From positions 1-64,000 of the forward strand of contig CALDUK010000016.1 of the NCBI GenBank assembly GCA_937924905.1: 64,000 nucleotides of DNA, given 5' to 3'. Positions 52,806-62,327 of this stretch are shown piece by piece. The notes beneath the pieces are model-generated. The model worked only from the letters and a program-made list of their open reading frames with translations. It ran no database searches and was not told the DNA's origin. The position numbers and the translations under genes are program-made. The DNA is from an uncultured Paracoccaceae bacterium (GTDB taxonomy: Bacteria > Pseudomonadota > Alphaproteobacteria > Rhodobacterales > Rhodobacteraceae). Position 1 is the stretch's first letter. Each line of letters opens with the position of its first letter.

Positions 52806-53048
52806 ATGCAGACGCGGAACAAGATTTTCGATGACATATCGCAGTTGATGACCAATGCGATGGGCGTGGCTCAAGGCGCAAAAGATGAAGCCGAGACGGC
52901 CATGAAAGGCATGATCGACCGTTGGCTTGCTGACCGGGATTTCGTCACGCGGGAAGAGTTCGATGCGGTGCGTGCAATGGCACAAAAAGCACGGGAAGAG
53001 AACGAAACCTTGAAAGCGCGGTTAGAGGCGCTTGAGAAAGGCGCGTAG
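52806..53048 (+). CDS. accessory factor UbiK family protein (BMFP)
   Basis: 'NKIFDDISQLMTNAMGVAQGAKDEAETAMKGMIDRWLADRDFVTREEFDAVRAMAQKAREENETLKARLEALE'. Confidence 0.92.
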   Translation: MQTRNKIFDDISQLMTNAMGVAQGAKDEAETAMKGMIDRWLADRDFVTREEFDAVRAMAQKAREENETLKARLEALEKGA

Positions 53049-53507
53049 TCGAAGGCGCGTATTGCGCTGACAGAACGGTCCGTTCTTTGCGCGGCGTTTC
53101 ACCATAGAATTATCAAATTGCGGTGGGCGGGGCCGAATGTCTGTATTTGCGTCAAGTTGGAACACCCGCTTGTCGCGCGCTCGCGGCCAATCAAACACGG
53201 ACTTTTCCCGGCGAAGGTCTAAGACACCATGCGTTGGTGAATAGCGTGGCCTTCTCGGCTGGGTTTCGGTGTTCCTGAACGCAACCTCCAAGAAAATCAC
53301 CGAAAAACGCAGGGTTCCCGCCAACATGTGCTTGGATGGGGGTAAATCGCTGATTTCTGTGGATAGGACCAAATTAGAGGTTTACAGGTTGCGACCGTTC
53401 GCACACCATATCTCGTAAGGGGTAGGCAGAAAAACCACTGCCCCTAGAGCAGGCAACAAGCCGTGGTGGTGTTTAAAATACTGCGGCAAAACCGATGAGG
53501 CAACGCC

Positions 53508-54008
53508 ATGACGCTGTCAGAGCAATTCCTGTCAGAAGACCTTCACCCGATCGACATCGTCGAACACATTGCCGAGCATCACGACTGGGATTTCGACCGT
53601 GTGGCTGATGACCAAATCGCTATGGCCGTCGAAGGCCAGTGGCGCACCTATTCGATTACGCTCGCCTGGTCCGAACAGGACGAGACCTTGCGGTTGATAT
53701 GCACATTTGAGATGGACCCACCGAAAGGGCGGATGGCCGAGCTGTACGAAGTGCTGAACTCGACGAACGACATGTGTTGGGCCGGGGCTTTTTCTTATTG
53801 GGCTGCACAAAAGCTGATGGTCTGGCGGTACGGGTTGGTGATGGCCGGTGGTCAGTCCGCGTCGGCTGAACAAATCGACACGATGATCCGCGCAGCCGTT
53901 TTGTCGGCCGAGCGGTTTTATCCCGCCTTTCAGCTGGCGGTCTGGGGCGAAGAAACCCCCGAAGCAGCGATGCGGATAGCCATGGCCGAGGCGTACGGAC
54001 GGGCCTAG
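53508..54008 (+). CDS. YbjN domain-containing protein
   Basis: 'DWDFDRVADDQIAMAVEGQWRTYSITLAWSEQDETLRLICTFEMDPPKGRMAELYEVLNSTNDMCWAGAFSYW'. Confidence 0.9.
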   Translation: MTLSEQFLSEDLHPIDIVEHIAEHHDWDFDRVADDQIAMAVEGQWRTYSITLAWSEQDETLRLICTFEMDPPKGRMAELYEVLNSTNDMCWAGAFSYWAAQKLMVWRYGLVMAGGQSASAEQIDTMIRAAVLSAERFYPAFQLAVWGEETPEAAMRIAMAEAYGRA

Positions 54009-54112
54009 TGCGCGCAAACACGGGGAACGAACCGGGTCGTGTCAAGCGGTCCGGTTTTTTGTTGCGCCCGTGATCTGAGGCTTCATAACAACCGTGATCA
54101 GGGAGGATAACC

Positions 54113-54928
54113 ATGGATTTTGGGGAGATTGCCACCCGAGGCCTGCTGCTTTTGGGCTGCGGCAAGATGGGAAGCGCCATGTTGCAGGGCTGGCTGACGC
54201 ACGGTCTGGCGGCTGACAGGGTTTGGGTGATGGATCCTCAACCGTCTGATTGGGTGATGGGCACGGGCGTTCATGTAAACGCGCAGAACCTGCCCACTAA
54301 CCCAGCGGTGGTGATCATTGCGGTCAAGCCGCAGTTGGTGGAGGATGCGCTGCCTGCCGTTTTGCAATGGCGCGGTGGCGAGACCATTTATATCTCCATC
54401 GCTGCCGGGACCACGATTGCATCGTTTGAAAGCACTTTGGAACAACCAACGCCTGTTGTCCGCGCCATGCCCAACACACCCGCAGCGGTGGGCAAAGGCA
54501 TTACGGCGCTGATCGGGAACGCGGAAGTCAGTGAAGCGCAGCTTGGGTTGGCGCGGGCGCTGTTGTCGGTTGTTGGGCAAACTTTGCGTTTGACGGACGA
54601 AGCACAGATGGACGCGGTGACCGCCGTTTCTGGGTCGGGACCTGCATATGTATTTCATTTGATCGAAACCTTGGCTGCCGCGGGCGAAGCGGAAGGTTTG
54701 CCTGCCGATCTGGCAATGCAACTGGCGAAAGCAACCGTTGCAGGTGCAGGCGCGTTGGCCGAGGCATCCGATGCAAGCCCGGCAGAGCTTCGGGTAAATG
54801 TTACCAGCCCCGGTGGAACAACGGCGGCCGCTTTGGATGTGCTAATGGACGATGTTTTAGGCTTTCCGGCACTTTTGAAAAAAGGCGTCGCAGCCGCAGC
54901 GAGGCGCAGCCGGGAGTTGGGCGCGTGA
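54113..54928 (+). CDS. proC: pyrroline-5-carboxylate reductase
   Basis: 'LLLGCGKMGSAMLQGWL', 'VIIAVKPQLVEDALP', 'VVRAMPNTPAAVGKGITALIGN', 'VTAVSGSGPAYVFHLIETLAAAGEAEGLP', 'NVTSPGGTTAAALDVL'. Confidence 0.97.
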   Translation: MDFGEIATRGLLLLGCGKMGSAMLQGWLTHGLAADRVWVMDPQPSDWVMGTGVHVNAQNLPTNPAVVIIAVKPQLVEDALPAVLQWRGGETIYISIAAGTTIASFESTLEQPTPVVRAMPNTPAAVGKGITALIGNAEVSEAQLGLARALLSVVGQTLRLTDEAQMDAVTAVSGSGPAYVFHLIETLAAAGEAEGLPADLAMQLAKATVAGAGALAEASDASPAELRVNVTSPGGTTAAALDVLMDDVLGFPALLKKGVAAAARRSRELGA

Positions 54929-55260
54929 CGATTAGTTTCGACGAATTTTTGAAAGTTGATATTCGCGTGGGCGAGATCATTCGCGCCGCGCCATTTCCCG
55001 AGGCGCGCAAGCCTGCCGTTCGGCTCTGGGTCAATTTCGGCGCAGAGATCGGGGAAAAGAAAAGCTCGGCCCAGATAACGAAACACTACTCGATTGATGA
55101 CCTTCCGGGTCGGAAAGTGATGGCGGTCGTCAACTTTCCGCCGCGCCAGATCGGACCAGTGATGTCTGAAGTTCTGGTCCTGGGCGTGCCGGACGAAGAC
55201 GGCGAAGTCGTGCTTTTGAAGCCTGATAAAGACGTGCCAATCGGTGGTCGGATGTTTTAG
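54925..55260 (+). CDS. csaA: tRNA-binding protein (CsaA-like)
   Basis: 'FLKVDIRVGEIIRAAPFPEARKPAVRLWVNFGAEIGEKKSSAQITKHYSIDDLPGRKVMAVVNFPPRQIGPVMSEVLVLG'. Confidence 0.95.
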   Translation: MTISFDEFLKVDIRVGEIIRAAPFPEARKPAVRLWVNFGAEIGEKKSSAQITKHYSIDDLPGRKVMAVVNFPPRQIGPVMSEVLVLGVPDEDGEVVLLKPDKDVPIGGRMF

Positions 55261-55418
55261 TGGACTTCTGTTTCTGGCAATCGGCCTTTTTGGCTTTCGT
55301 CAAAAGCGCCATAAATCAACAAGTTAAATGATGGTTGGGAAAAACCGAATTGTTTTCCCATTGTGAACATGCCCCCATTCTCCTTAGCTTTGTTGAGGAA
55401 GTGAAAAAGGGGGCGAAG

Positions 55419-55700
55419 ATGCGTACATTCTTCGGATGGTTGGTGTTTTTCGTGGGTCTCGGTGCGCTTGGGTATTGGGCGCAGGCGCATCATGTGGGTG
55501 CAATCGAGGCCAAGGTCAGGGCTGATCTGGCAACTGTTGATGTTGCGGCGTTTGATGACGTGAAATTCAATGTTTCGGGACGCGACATCACTGTGATCGG
55601 CACGGTTGCCGATGCAGACGCCCGTGACGAGTTGTTGCGGCGGTTGGCCGAGCTGACAAGCCATCGTCAGGTTCACATGTCTTTGGAACTTAACGGATAA
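55419..55700 (+). CDS. BON-like domain membrane-anchored protein
   Basis: One N-terminal TM; 'VKFNVSGRDITVIGTVADADARDELLRRLAEL' resembles BON repeats. Confidence 0.65.
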   Translation: MRTFFGWLVFFVGLGALGYWAQAHHVGAIEAKVRADLATVDVAAFDDVKFNVSGRDITVIGTVADADARDELLRRLAELTSHRQVHMSLELNG

Positions 55701-55732
55701 CGGTGCACCTTAGTGCGAGGAAGGGAAATACT

Positions 55733-57172
55733 ATGGTACAGAATTGGGAATTCCTATTGGCGGAAATTTGGGGTCTGATTGCGCTAAGTGCGCTGTTGGG
55801 TCTGTTCGTCGGCTGGTTGATCTGGAGCCGGACAAAGCAATTAAAAGCAATGCGCGCGCAACTTTCCACGCGTGAACGCGAGCTTGAGCATGCTAAGCGC
55901 GACCTCGAAGTGCGTACGCGTGGGTTCGACACCGAACGCGCTGCCTTGGCAGCGGAACGCGACGCGGCTGTTTCGACAAGCAATGAACTGGATGGTCGTG
56001 TCGGTGGCCTTGAAACCGCGCTTGCGACCGCAAAGGCTGATGCTCAGAAGTACGAGTTGCATTTCGCCGAGGTAAGCGAAGCGAACCAGCGCGCGGATGA
56101 AGAACTGCGGTTGCGGGCGGACAAGATTGCTGATCTTGAAGCAAACCTTGACATGGCACGTACGCGCGAGAGCGAGCTTGCCCGGTTCGAAGAAGACTAT
56201 CACGGGGCTATAGCCGCGCGCAGCAAAGCGCAGAATGCGCATGCCGAGGAAATCGCCCGTGTGCGTCGTCGGGACGAAGATCTGACAACGTTGAAGACCG
56301 AACTGCACAATGCTTCGACCGCCGCCAAGCGCGTGGCATCGCTGGAAGCCGAGCTGACGCGTGTAAACGCGAAAGTCGGTCAGATGGAGGCTTTGGAAGC
56401 TCAGCTGCAGGAAGCGCGGGCGAAAGAAAACAGCGCGCAGAAACTTGAAGCCGATCTGAACGCGGCCCGCGCAAAGGCTGAACGCGCCGATCGTTTGGAA
56501 GCCGAGCTAAGCCAGGTGCGCGCCCAAGTCGCCCGCAACCAGCAGGCTGCGCATGATGTTTCAGCTTTGAAGGTAAAGGCCGACAAGTCTGACAAGCTGG
56601 AACGCGACCTGTCCCATGCTTCGGCCAAAGTGGCTTTGATTGGTGGGTTGGAGGCAACTGTTGCGACACGTGAAACCCGCATCCGCCAATTGGAAGCGCA
56701 GATTGCGGGCAACCGTGACATGCAGTCAGAACTTGATAGTCTGCGCGCTGATGTGCGCAAGCGTGATGCGACCATTTCCGATCTGCGCACGCGGATGAAG
56801 CCAAGTCTGCGTGTCGCTGAACCGTCGAATGTGCCGGACTATGACGGAGACGGCGTGCTTGAAGGCCGAAACGAAGGTTCAAAGCCCAAGACCCTGAAAG
56901 CAGCCCGGGACGGTCGTGCGGATGATCTGAAAATGATCAAAGGCGTCGGGCCCAAGCTGGAAGCGATGCTGCATTCGCTTGGTTTCTTCCACTTCGATCA
57001 GGTTGCATCGTGGACAGCGGATGAAGTGGCTTGGGTTGATGCCAACCTTGAAGGCTTCAACGGTCGCGTCTCGCGGGATCGGTGGATTGCGCAGGCCAAG
57101 GTTCTGGCTGCCGGTGGCGAAACTGAGTTTTCGGCGCGCGCGGAAGAAGACGGTATATATCGTTCGGCTTAA
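55733..57172 (+). CDS. membrane-anchored coiled-coil protein with C-terminal helix-hairpin-helix domain
   Basis: N-terminal TM 'WGLIALSALLGLFVGWLIW', ~300-aa heptad-rich coiled coil, C-terminal 'DDLKMIKGVGPKLEAMLHSLGFFHFDQVASWTADEVAWVD'. Confidence 0.85.
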   Translation: MVQNWEFLLAEIWGLIALSALLGLFVGWLIWSRTKQLKAMRAQLSTRERELEHAKRDLEVRTRGFDTERAALAAERDAAVSTSNELDGRVGGLETALATAKADAQKYELHFAEVSEANQRADEELRLRADKIADLEANLDMARTRESELARFEEDYHGAIAARSKAQNAHAEEIARVRRRDEDLTTLKTELHNASTAAKRVASLEAELTRVNAKVGQMEALEAQLQEARAKENSAQKLEADLNAARAKAERADRLEAELSQVRAQVARNQQAAHDVSALKVKADKSDKLERDLSHASAKVALIGGLEATVATRETRIRQLEAQIAGNRDMQSELDSLRADVRKRDATISDLRTRMKPSLRVAEPSNVPDYDGDGVLEGRNEGSKPKTLKAARDGRADDLKMIKGVGPKLEAMLHSLGFFHFDQVASWTADEVAWVDANLEGFNGRVSRDRWIAQAKVLAAGGETEFSARAEEDGIYRSA

Positions 57173-57194
57173 GTGACGAAGTAAACGAAAGAGC

Positions 57195-57224
57195 TGGCCC
57201 CGGCAGACCGTCGGGGCCAATTTT
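57195..57224 (+). terminator. Rho-independent terminator (probable)
   Basis: tggccccg-gcagaccgt-cggggcca followed by ATTTTC; short U tract. Confidence 0.6.
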
Positions 57225-57231
57225 CATCGGC

Positions 57232-57822
57232 CTATCGATTATATTGATCGCCCACTGCTTCGCGCCAGTGTTTACGGCAAAAGGGCACGTAGGTTTCATT
57301 CCCGCCAATCTGCACTTGATCGCCCTTGGTCAGCGCATTGCCGTTTTCGTCTTGGCGAATGACCATGGTTGCTTTCTTACCGCAAAAGCAAATGGTGCGC
57401 GCTTCGCGCATCTCATCAGCAAGGGCCAGCAAAGCGGCGGATCCGGGGAACAATTCGCCCCTGAAATCCACACGAAGACCATAACACATGACCGGCAGTT
57501 TTAAATCGTCCACCACACGTGACAATTGCCAAACCTGATCTTTCGTCAGGAACTGTGCCTCGTCGATGAATACGCAATCCAGCGGACTGCGCTTTAAGCG
57601 TTTGTGGATCATGGTAAAGAGATCGCTATCAGTTGCAAACGTGTCGGCGCTGGCCTCGATCCCGATACGACTTGCGATTTTTCCGGTGCCGGCCCGCCCA
57701 TCGATGGCCGCAGTCAAAAGATACGTCGACATGCCCCGCTCGCGATAATTGTAAGACGCCTGCAGAAGCAGCGTCGATTTACCTGCGTTCATCGTGGAAT
57801 AGTGAAAATAGAGCTTGGCCAT
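57232..57822 (-). CDS. tdk: thymidine kinase
   Basis: 'AKLYFHYSTMNAGKSTLLLQASYNYRERGM', 'VFIDEAQFLTKDQVWQLSRVVDDL', 'VMCYGLRVDFRGELFPGSAALLALAD'. Confidence 0.96.
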   Translation of the reverse strand: MAKLYFHYSTMNAGKSTLLLQASYNYRERGMSTYLLTAAIDGRAGTGKIASRIGIEASADTFATDSDLFTMIHKRLKRSPLDCVFIDEAQFLTKDQVWQLSRVVDDLKLPVMCYGLRVDFRGELFPGSAALLALADEMREARTICFCGKKATMVIRQDENGNALTKGDQVQIGGNETYVPFCRKHWREAVGDQYNR

Positions 57823-58124
57823 GTGGCGCGGCCTAGCGCGCGAAACAGCGAGGCGCAAGTCAGGCAACAGGCCGCGTCAATGGGCAAGCCCATTTGTCGA
57901 AGGTCAATCGCCGCGTTTCGATGGTATCGCCGGGCAATCATCAATACAGAAAAAGCCGCAGGATTGGATATCTAATGGCCCGATCACGCCACAATCTTGG
58001 CCCATTCTCTGTTTAGAACTCGTCATGTCACAATAGGTTTGGTGGCGGCAAAGTAGTCCATTTCCTTTGGGGTGATGGGGTTGCCGCAAACACCGCCGTT
58101 GGGTGGCGATGATTTGGGTGAGAA

Positions 58125-59444
58125 ATGGACGCAGGCCCGCAAACACACGATTCCTTCGCTGACGCGTTGAAGCCCGGAACCGAGCTTCTTCACGGTCAGT
58201 TCAGGATTGAGAAATTCCTGAATGCCGGTGGCTTCGGGATGACTTATCTTGCGCGTGACAGCCTGGATCGTATCGTTGTTATCAAGGAATGTTTTCCTTC
58301 TTCGATGTGCTGTCGCAACGATGGCAACGTCATGGCGCGGTCGAAACAACACCAGGCCGAATTCGATGCGGTCGTTAAGCACTTTGGTGCAGAAGCGCGG
58401 CGTCTTTCAAAGCTGCAGCATTCGAACATCGTCGGTATCCATCAGGTCTTTGAAGACAATTTAACGGCCTATATGGCGCTGGATTTCGTTCGAGGTCGGG
58501 ATCTACTCGATACGATCGAAGACCCGAAGATGAAGCTTCACCCAAGGGACGTTAAGGGCATATTGCTCAAGTGTCTGGAAGCTATCCACTACATTCATAC
58601 AAATGATGTGCTGCACAGGGACATCAGCCCAGACAACATCCTGATTGATGGCAAAGGCAATCCGGTTCTAATCGACTTTGGCGCTGCCAAAGAAGAAGCG
58701 ACCAGGGCCAGCCGCGCGCTGTCGGCATTGCACGTTGTCAAAGACGGCTACTCGCCGCATGAATTTTATATCGCAGGCTCGACGCAAGATGCGTCTTCGG
58801 ACCTCTATTCGCTGGGCGCAACGTTCTATCATGTTCTCACCGGTGAAGCCCCGCCTGACAGCCAGGCACGCGTTAGCGCAATCGCCGCTGACCGGCCGGA
58901 TCCGTATAAGCCTGTCACAGGCCACTTCCCGCAGTTCGAAGATGCATTCCTGCACGCGATCGACAAAGCACTGTCGGTTTTCCCGCCTGATCGTCTGCAG
59001 ACGGCGCGCGAATGGATCGAACTCGTTGACACCGAACGGCGCCGCTCGGCCGCTTTGGCGCAAGCCGAATTGGATCGCCAGATTGAATTGTCGATTTCAC
59101 GGTTGGTGAAAGAAACCAATCAGGCTGTGGAAGCCGATATCAAGGCGCAACAGAACAAACAGGTCGCTGAACGCAAGGAAGCGCAGCGTTTGCAGAAGCT
59201 GGTTCAGGAACAGCAGCGTCAGCGCAAGAAGACGCTGGATGAACTGGCGATGCTGAATGACTTCGAGTTTGAAGAAGAACAGAAGATCGCGCGGGAACTA
59301 TCCGCGCAGCGCTCGGCCCAGCGCGCGCATGACAAGGTGAATGGAGTAGAGCCGAAGAAGAAGCGTACGCTTCTGTCTCGCATGCTCCCCTTCGGTATTT
59401 TGCGCGGCACGATCCGCGGAAACCGCCGGTCGGATTATATGTGA
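58125..59444 (+). CDS. serine/threonine protein kinase
   Basis: Gly-loop 'NAGGFGMTYLARD', 'VIKECFP' Lys, 'LHRDISPDNILID' catalytic loop, 'LIDFGAAKEE' DFG, 'SSDLYSLGATFYHVLTG'; Gln/Lys-rich coiled C-terminus. Confidence 0.94.
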   Translation: MDAGPQTHDSFADALKPGTELLHGQFRIEKFLNAGGFGMTYLARDSLDRIVVIKECFPSSMCCRNDGNVMARSKQHQAEFDAVVKHFGAEARRLSKLQHSNIVGIHQVFEDNLTAYMALDFVRGRDLLDTIEDPKMKLHPRDVKGILLKCLEAIHYIHTNDVLHRDISPDNILIDGKGNPVLIDFGAAKEEATRASRALSALHVVKDGYSPHEFYIAGSTQDASSDLYSLGATFYHVLTGEAPPDSQARVSAIAADRPDPYKPVTGHFPQFEDAFLHAIDKALSVFPPDRLQTAREWIELVDTERRRSAALAQAELDRQIELSISRLVKETNQAVEADIKAQQNKQVAERKEAQRLQKLVQEQQRQRKKTLDELAMLNDFEFEEEQKIARELSAQRSAQRAHDKVNGVEPKKKRTLLSRMLPFGILRGTIRGNRRSDYM

Positions 59445-59455
59445 GAGGCAGCCAC

Positions 59456-61306
59456 ATGAAGATTTTGTCCAAGATGTTGTCCAAGAAGATCGATCCGCAA
59501 GATGCGGGCGACTTCGACCGCGAGGCTGAAAGCCTTGCGCTGGACGACGCAGGCCAGGTGCGCCGGTCGCGAGAAGCGACGGATGACGCGCCAATCGCTG
59601 CCAAACCCGAGGAACCCGAAGTGGCGGGATCGGGTTGGGGTCAAGCAGATGATTGGGATGACGATTGGGATGATGACGAAGACTGGGGCGCAGAAGACGA
59701 CCTGGATGTCGACATGGAAACGCGCCGCATGACGCAGGACAAAGAACATCTTGTCAGCGAAATTCGCGAGGCGGTCGTCTCGGTGTCTCATACAAGACCC
59801 GATCAGCCCGAAGATGAACTGCCCGAAGCCTTCGCAGCGCCCACATCAGAGTGGGTCGACGACGAAGATTTTGGTCGCCGGGCGCGTGCGCGCAGTCAGT
59901 TGACCGACACGGGCGGTGCGACGGAAGACAGGCTTTTGGAACAAACCGAAAATGTAATGTCGGATCAGGCCACCAGCCGCCGCCGTTCTGCCATGGCGCA
60001 TCTCAAAGCCGCTGCGGCCGCGACCAAAGCAGACCGTGTGTTGCGCCACGTTGCAAGCCGGGATCCGTCCGCCGACCCTGAAGAACAAAGCCCGTATCGC
60101 GATGATCTGGCAAAAGTTGTGCGCCCGCATTCGACAAGCCGGCCCATCAGCCGCGTGGTCAGCCGTCCGAATGCCGCGTCGCCCGTTTGGGATCAGGGTG
60201 AAGCCGATGCAGATGCGGCTCTTTTTGCTGCTGCTGAAGATGGCGTGCGAGAAGACCCAGCTTTGTCTGTCGAAAACGAAATGGCTGCGGCAGAGGAAGC
60301 GCGCGTGGCCCGCACTGCGTCCGAGCTGACTGCGGCAGATTTCGCTGAAGATGATGATGGCTATGCGTTTGAGGACAGCGCTTTCGAGGAAGAGGAAGAC
60401 GATGGCTTCGTCGCCCGTTCGGCCACGCGAAGCGAATTCCCGTCAAGCAAATTTGCCTTTGAAGAACCATCTACAGATGAACTTGACCGTTCGGCCTTCG
60501 AAGAGATGGACGAAACGCCCGAGGAAACGGACGCCGAGGTATATGACTTTGACGCCGAAAACGATGAGGACGGCCCACGCCCCAGCAGCGTCGTTTCAGA
60601 AGCGGTCGCCTTTGCCAATGCCACGGATGAAGAACTCGACGAATTGCCCGAAGGCAGTGTGCGTAAAAAGATTTGGGAAATGGCCGAAGATGTCGATCCG
60701 TCGCGTGATCTTTTGGATCACGATGCGGCACGTGCTGAAATGCCTGACCCCCACGCCCATGACAGTGAGACCCATATTGAGGATCTGTCCGAAGTGTCGT
60801 CCGCCGTTATCGCGGGTCGCGCCGGCCGCAGCGCTGGGCGCGTAAAAACACGGCTTTTGGGTTTCCAGTCGGACGACGAAGCAACCGATGTCTTTGCCTC
60901 GGCTGCTCAAAAGGCCAATTTGGCACCCGACACAGTCGAGATGTTTCCGTCAGGCTGGATCGTTGTGATCGATGGGCCAGGACGCGGCGCCAGCTTTGTT
61001 TTGCAGAACGGGGTCAGCCAGCTTGGCCGCGGCGAAGATCAGACAGTGCGTCTGGATTTTGGTGACACGTCGATCAGCCGCGATACACATGCGGCCGTCG
61101 CCTATGATGACGAAACGGGCAAGTTTTATCTGGGCCATGGTGGCAAGTCGAACCTGGTCCGTCTGAACGGAATGCCGGTTCTGTCGACCGAAGAAATGAC
61201 CAATGGCGATGAAATTCGCATTGGTGAAACCTTGCTCAAGTTCGTTGCCCTCTGTGGCGATGCCTTCACATGGTCGGGCAATGGAGACGACGGCGAGAAT
61301 GCATAA
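59456..61306 (+). CDS. FHA domain-containing protein with long acidic N-terminal region
   Basis: C-terminal 'GASFVLQNGVSQLGRGEDQTVRLDFGDTSISRDTHAAVAYDDETGKFYLGHGGKSNLVRLNGMPV' FHA signature; ~470-aa D/E-rich upstream segment. Confidence 0.9.
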   Translation: MKILSKMLSKKIDPQDAGDFDREAESLALDDAGQVRRSREATDDAPIAAKPEEPEVAGSGWGQADDWDDDWDDDEDWGAEDDLDVDMETRRMTQDKEHLVSEIREAVVSVSHTRPDQPEDELPEAFAAPTSEWVDDEDFGRRARARSQLTDTGGATEDRLLEQTENVMSDQATSRRRSAMAHLKAAAAATKADRVLRHVASRDPSADPEEQSPYRDDLAKVVRPHSTSRPISRVVSRPNAASPVWDQGEADADAALFAAAEDGVREDPALSVENEMAAAEEARVARTASELTAADFAEDDDGYAFEDSAFEEEEDDGFVARSATRSEFPSSKFAFEEPSTDELDRSAFEEMDETPEETDAEVYDFDAENDEDGPRPSSVVSEAVAFANATDEELDELPEGSVRKKIWEMAEDVDPSRDLLDHDAARAEMPDPHAHDSETHIEDLSEVSSAVIAGRAGRSAGRVKTRLLGFQSDDEATDVFASAAQKANLAPDTVEMFPSGWIVVIDGPGRGASFVLQNGVSQLGRGEDQTVRLDFGDTSISRDTHAAVAYDDETGKFYLGHGGKSNLVRLNGMPVLSTEEMTNGDEIRIGETLLKFVALCGDAFTWSGNGDDGENA

Positions 61307-62327
61307 GACGCCGGACATACGGTATGATGTCGCGTCCGTCCTCAACAGAGGATGTCGCGACTATCAGGAAGACGCGATTGCCACGGATTTTCCCATGGGC
61401 GCAGAGTTTGGCTATGCCGTTCTGTCGGACGGTATGGGCGGACATGCAGCAGGCGATGTGGCGTCGAAAATTGTGGTTACGGAAGTCTTTAGCGAACTTA
61501 AGTTCCAGACCTCCGACATCGAAGGGCTGACTGAAAATATCGGGGATGTTCTACGCACGGCGGCGGTTTCAGCAAACGACTGCATGGCTGCGCATGCCTC
61601 GAACAATCCACAGACCGCCGGGATGGGGGCGACGCTTGTAGCGCCTGTGTTCATCGGCCACGATCTATTCTGGATTTCGATCGGAGATTCACCGCTTTAC
61701 CTGTTGCGCGATGGCCGTTTGCGTCAGTTGAACGAAGATCATTCACTGGGCCCGCATATCGACTATATGGTGCGGTCGGGCATGATGCCGGAAGAAATCG
61801 GGCGCAATCATCCTGACCGGAACGCGCTGACAAGCGTTCTGATCGGCGAGTCAATTGAACGAATTGACTGTCAGGATCGTCCGTTCAAGCTGAAGGATAA
61901 CGATATTCTTGTCGTGGCCAGCGATGGGCTGCAGTTTTTGACGAACAGCCAGATAACGCAGATTGTTGCGGATAATGCAGACGCCGACAGTATCGTGATC
62001 GCGAACCGTTTGCTGGAAGAATTGACCGATCTGGATGATCCTGAACAGGACAACGTCTGTTTTTCGGTCATCAAAGTGCAATTCGAAAAGCCGAAAAACG
62101 CGAGTATGTTTGCAGCAAGCAGTCACGCGCGCCCAATTTCGCGTCCGTCACGCGTGCAAACAAGACCGATCAAGCCGGAACCGGCCGTGAACGAACCTCT
62201 GCACGCAGAACCGGCAAGCCCGCCGGATATCCCTGCGCCAAGCAACGGGGCTGATGGTGATCGGACAACCAGCAAGACACCCATATTTCTGCGCCGCCGC
62301 TGGCTGGCCACCGACGGTGGACCATGA
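61299..62327 (+). CDS. PP2C family serine/threonine phosphatase
   Basis: 'RGCRDYQEDAIATD', 'AVLSDGMGGHAAGDVASK', 'ISIGDSPLYLLRDGRLRQLNEDHS', 'LVVASDGLQFL', 'DNVCFSVI'. ATGCATAA overlap with FHA stop. Confidence 0.95.
   Translation: MHKTPDIRYDVASVLNRGCRDYQEDAIATDFPMGAEFGYAVLSDGMGGHAAGDVASKIVVTEVFSELKFQTSDIEGLTENIGDVLRTAAVSANDCMAAHASNNPQTAGMGATLVAPVFIGHDLFWISIGDSPLYLLRDGRLRQLNEDHSLGPHIDYMVRSGMMPEEIGRNHPDRNALTSVLIGESIERIDCQDRPFKLKDNDILVVASDGLQFLTNSQITQIVADNADADSIVIANRLLEELTDLDDPEQDNVCFSVIKVQFEKPKNASMFAASSHARPISRPSRVQTRPIKPEPAVNEPLHAEPASPPDIPAPSNGADGDRTTSKTPIFLRRRWLATDGGP

Noticed and set aside
53022-53372. 116-aa minus-strand ORF in the gap before the YbjN gene
   Set aside because: Overlaps the UbiK 3' end, basic/low-information composition, no motif or ribosome-binding site.
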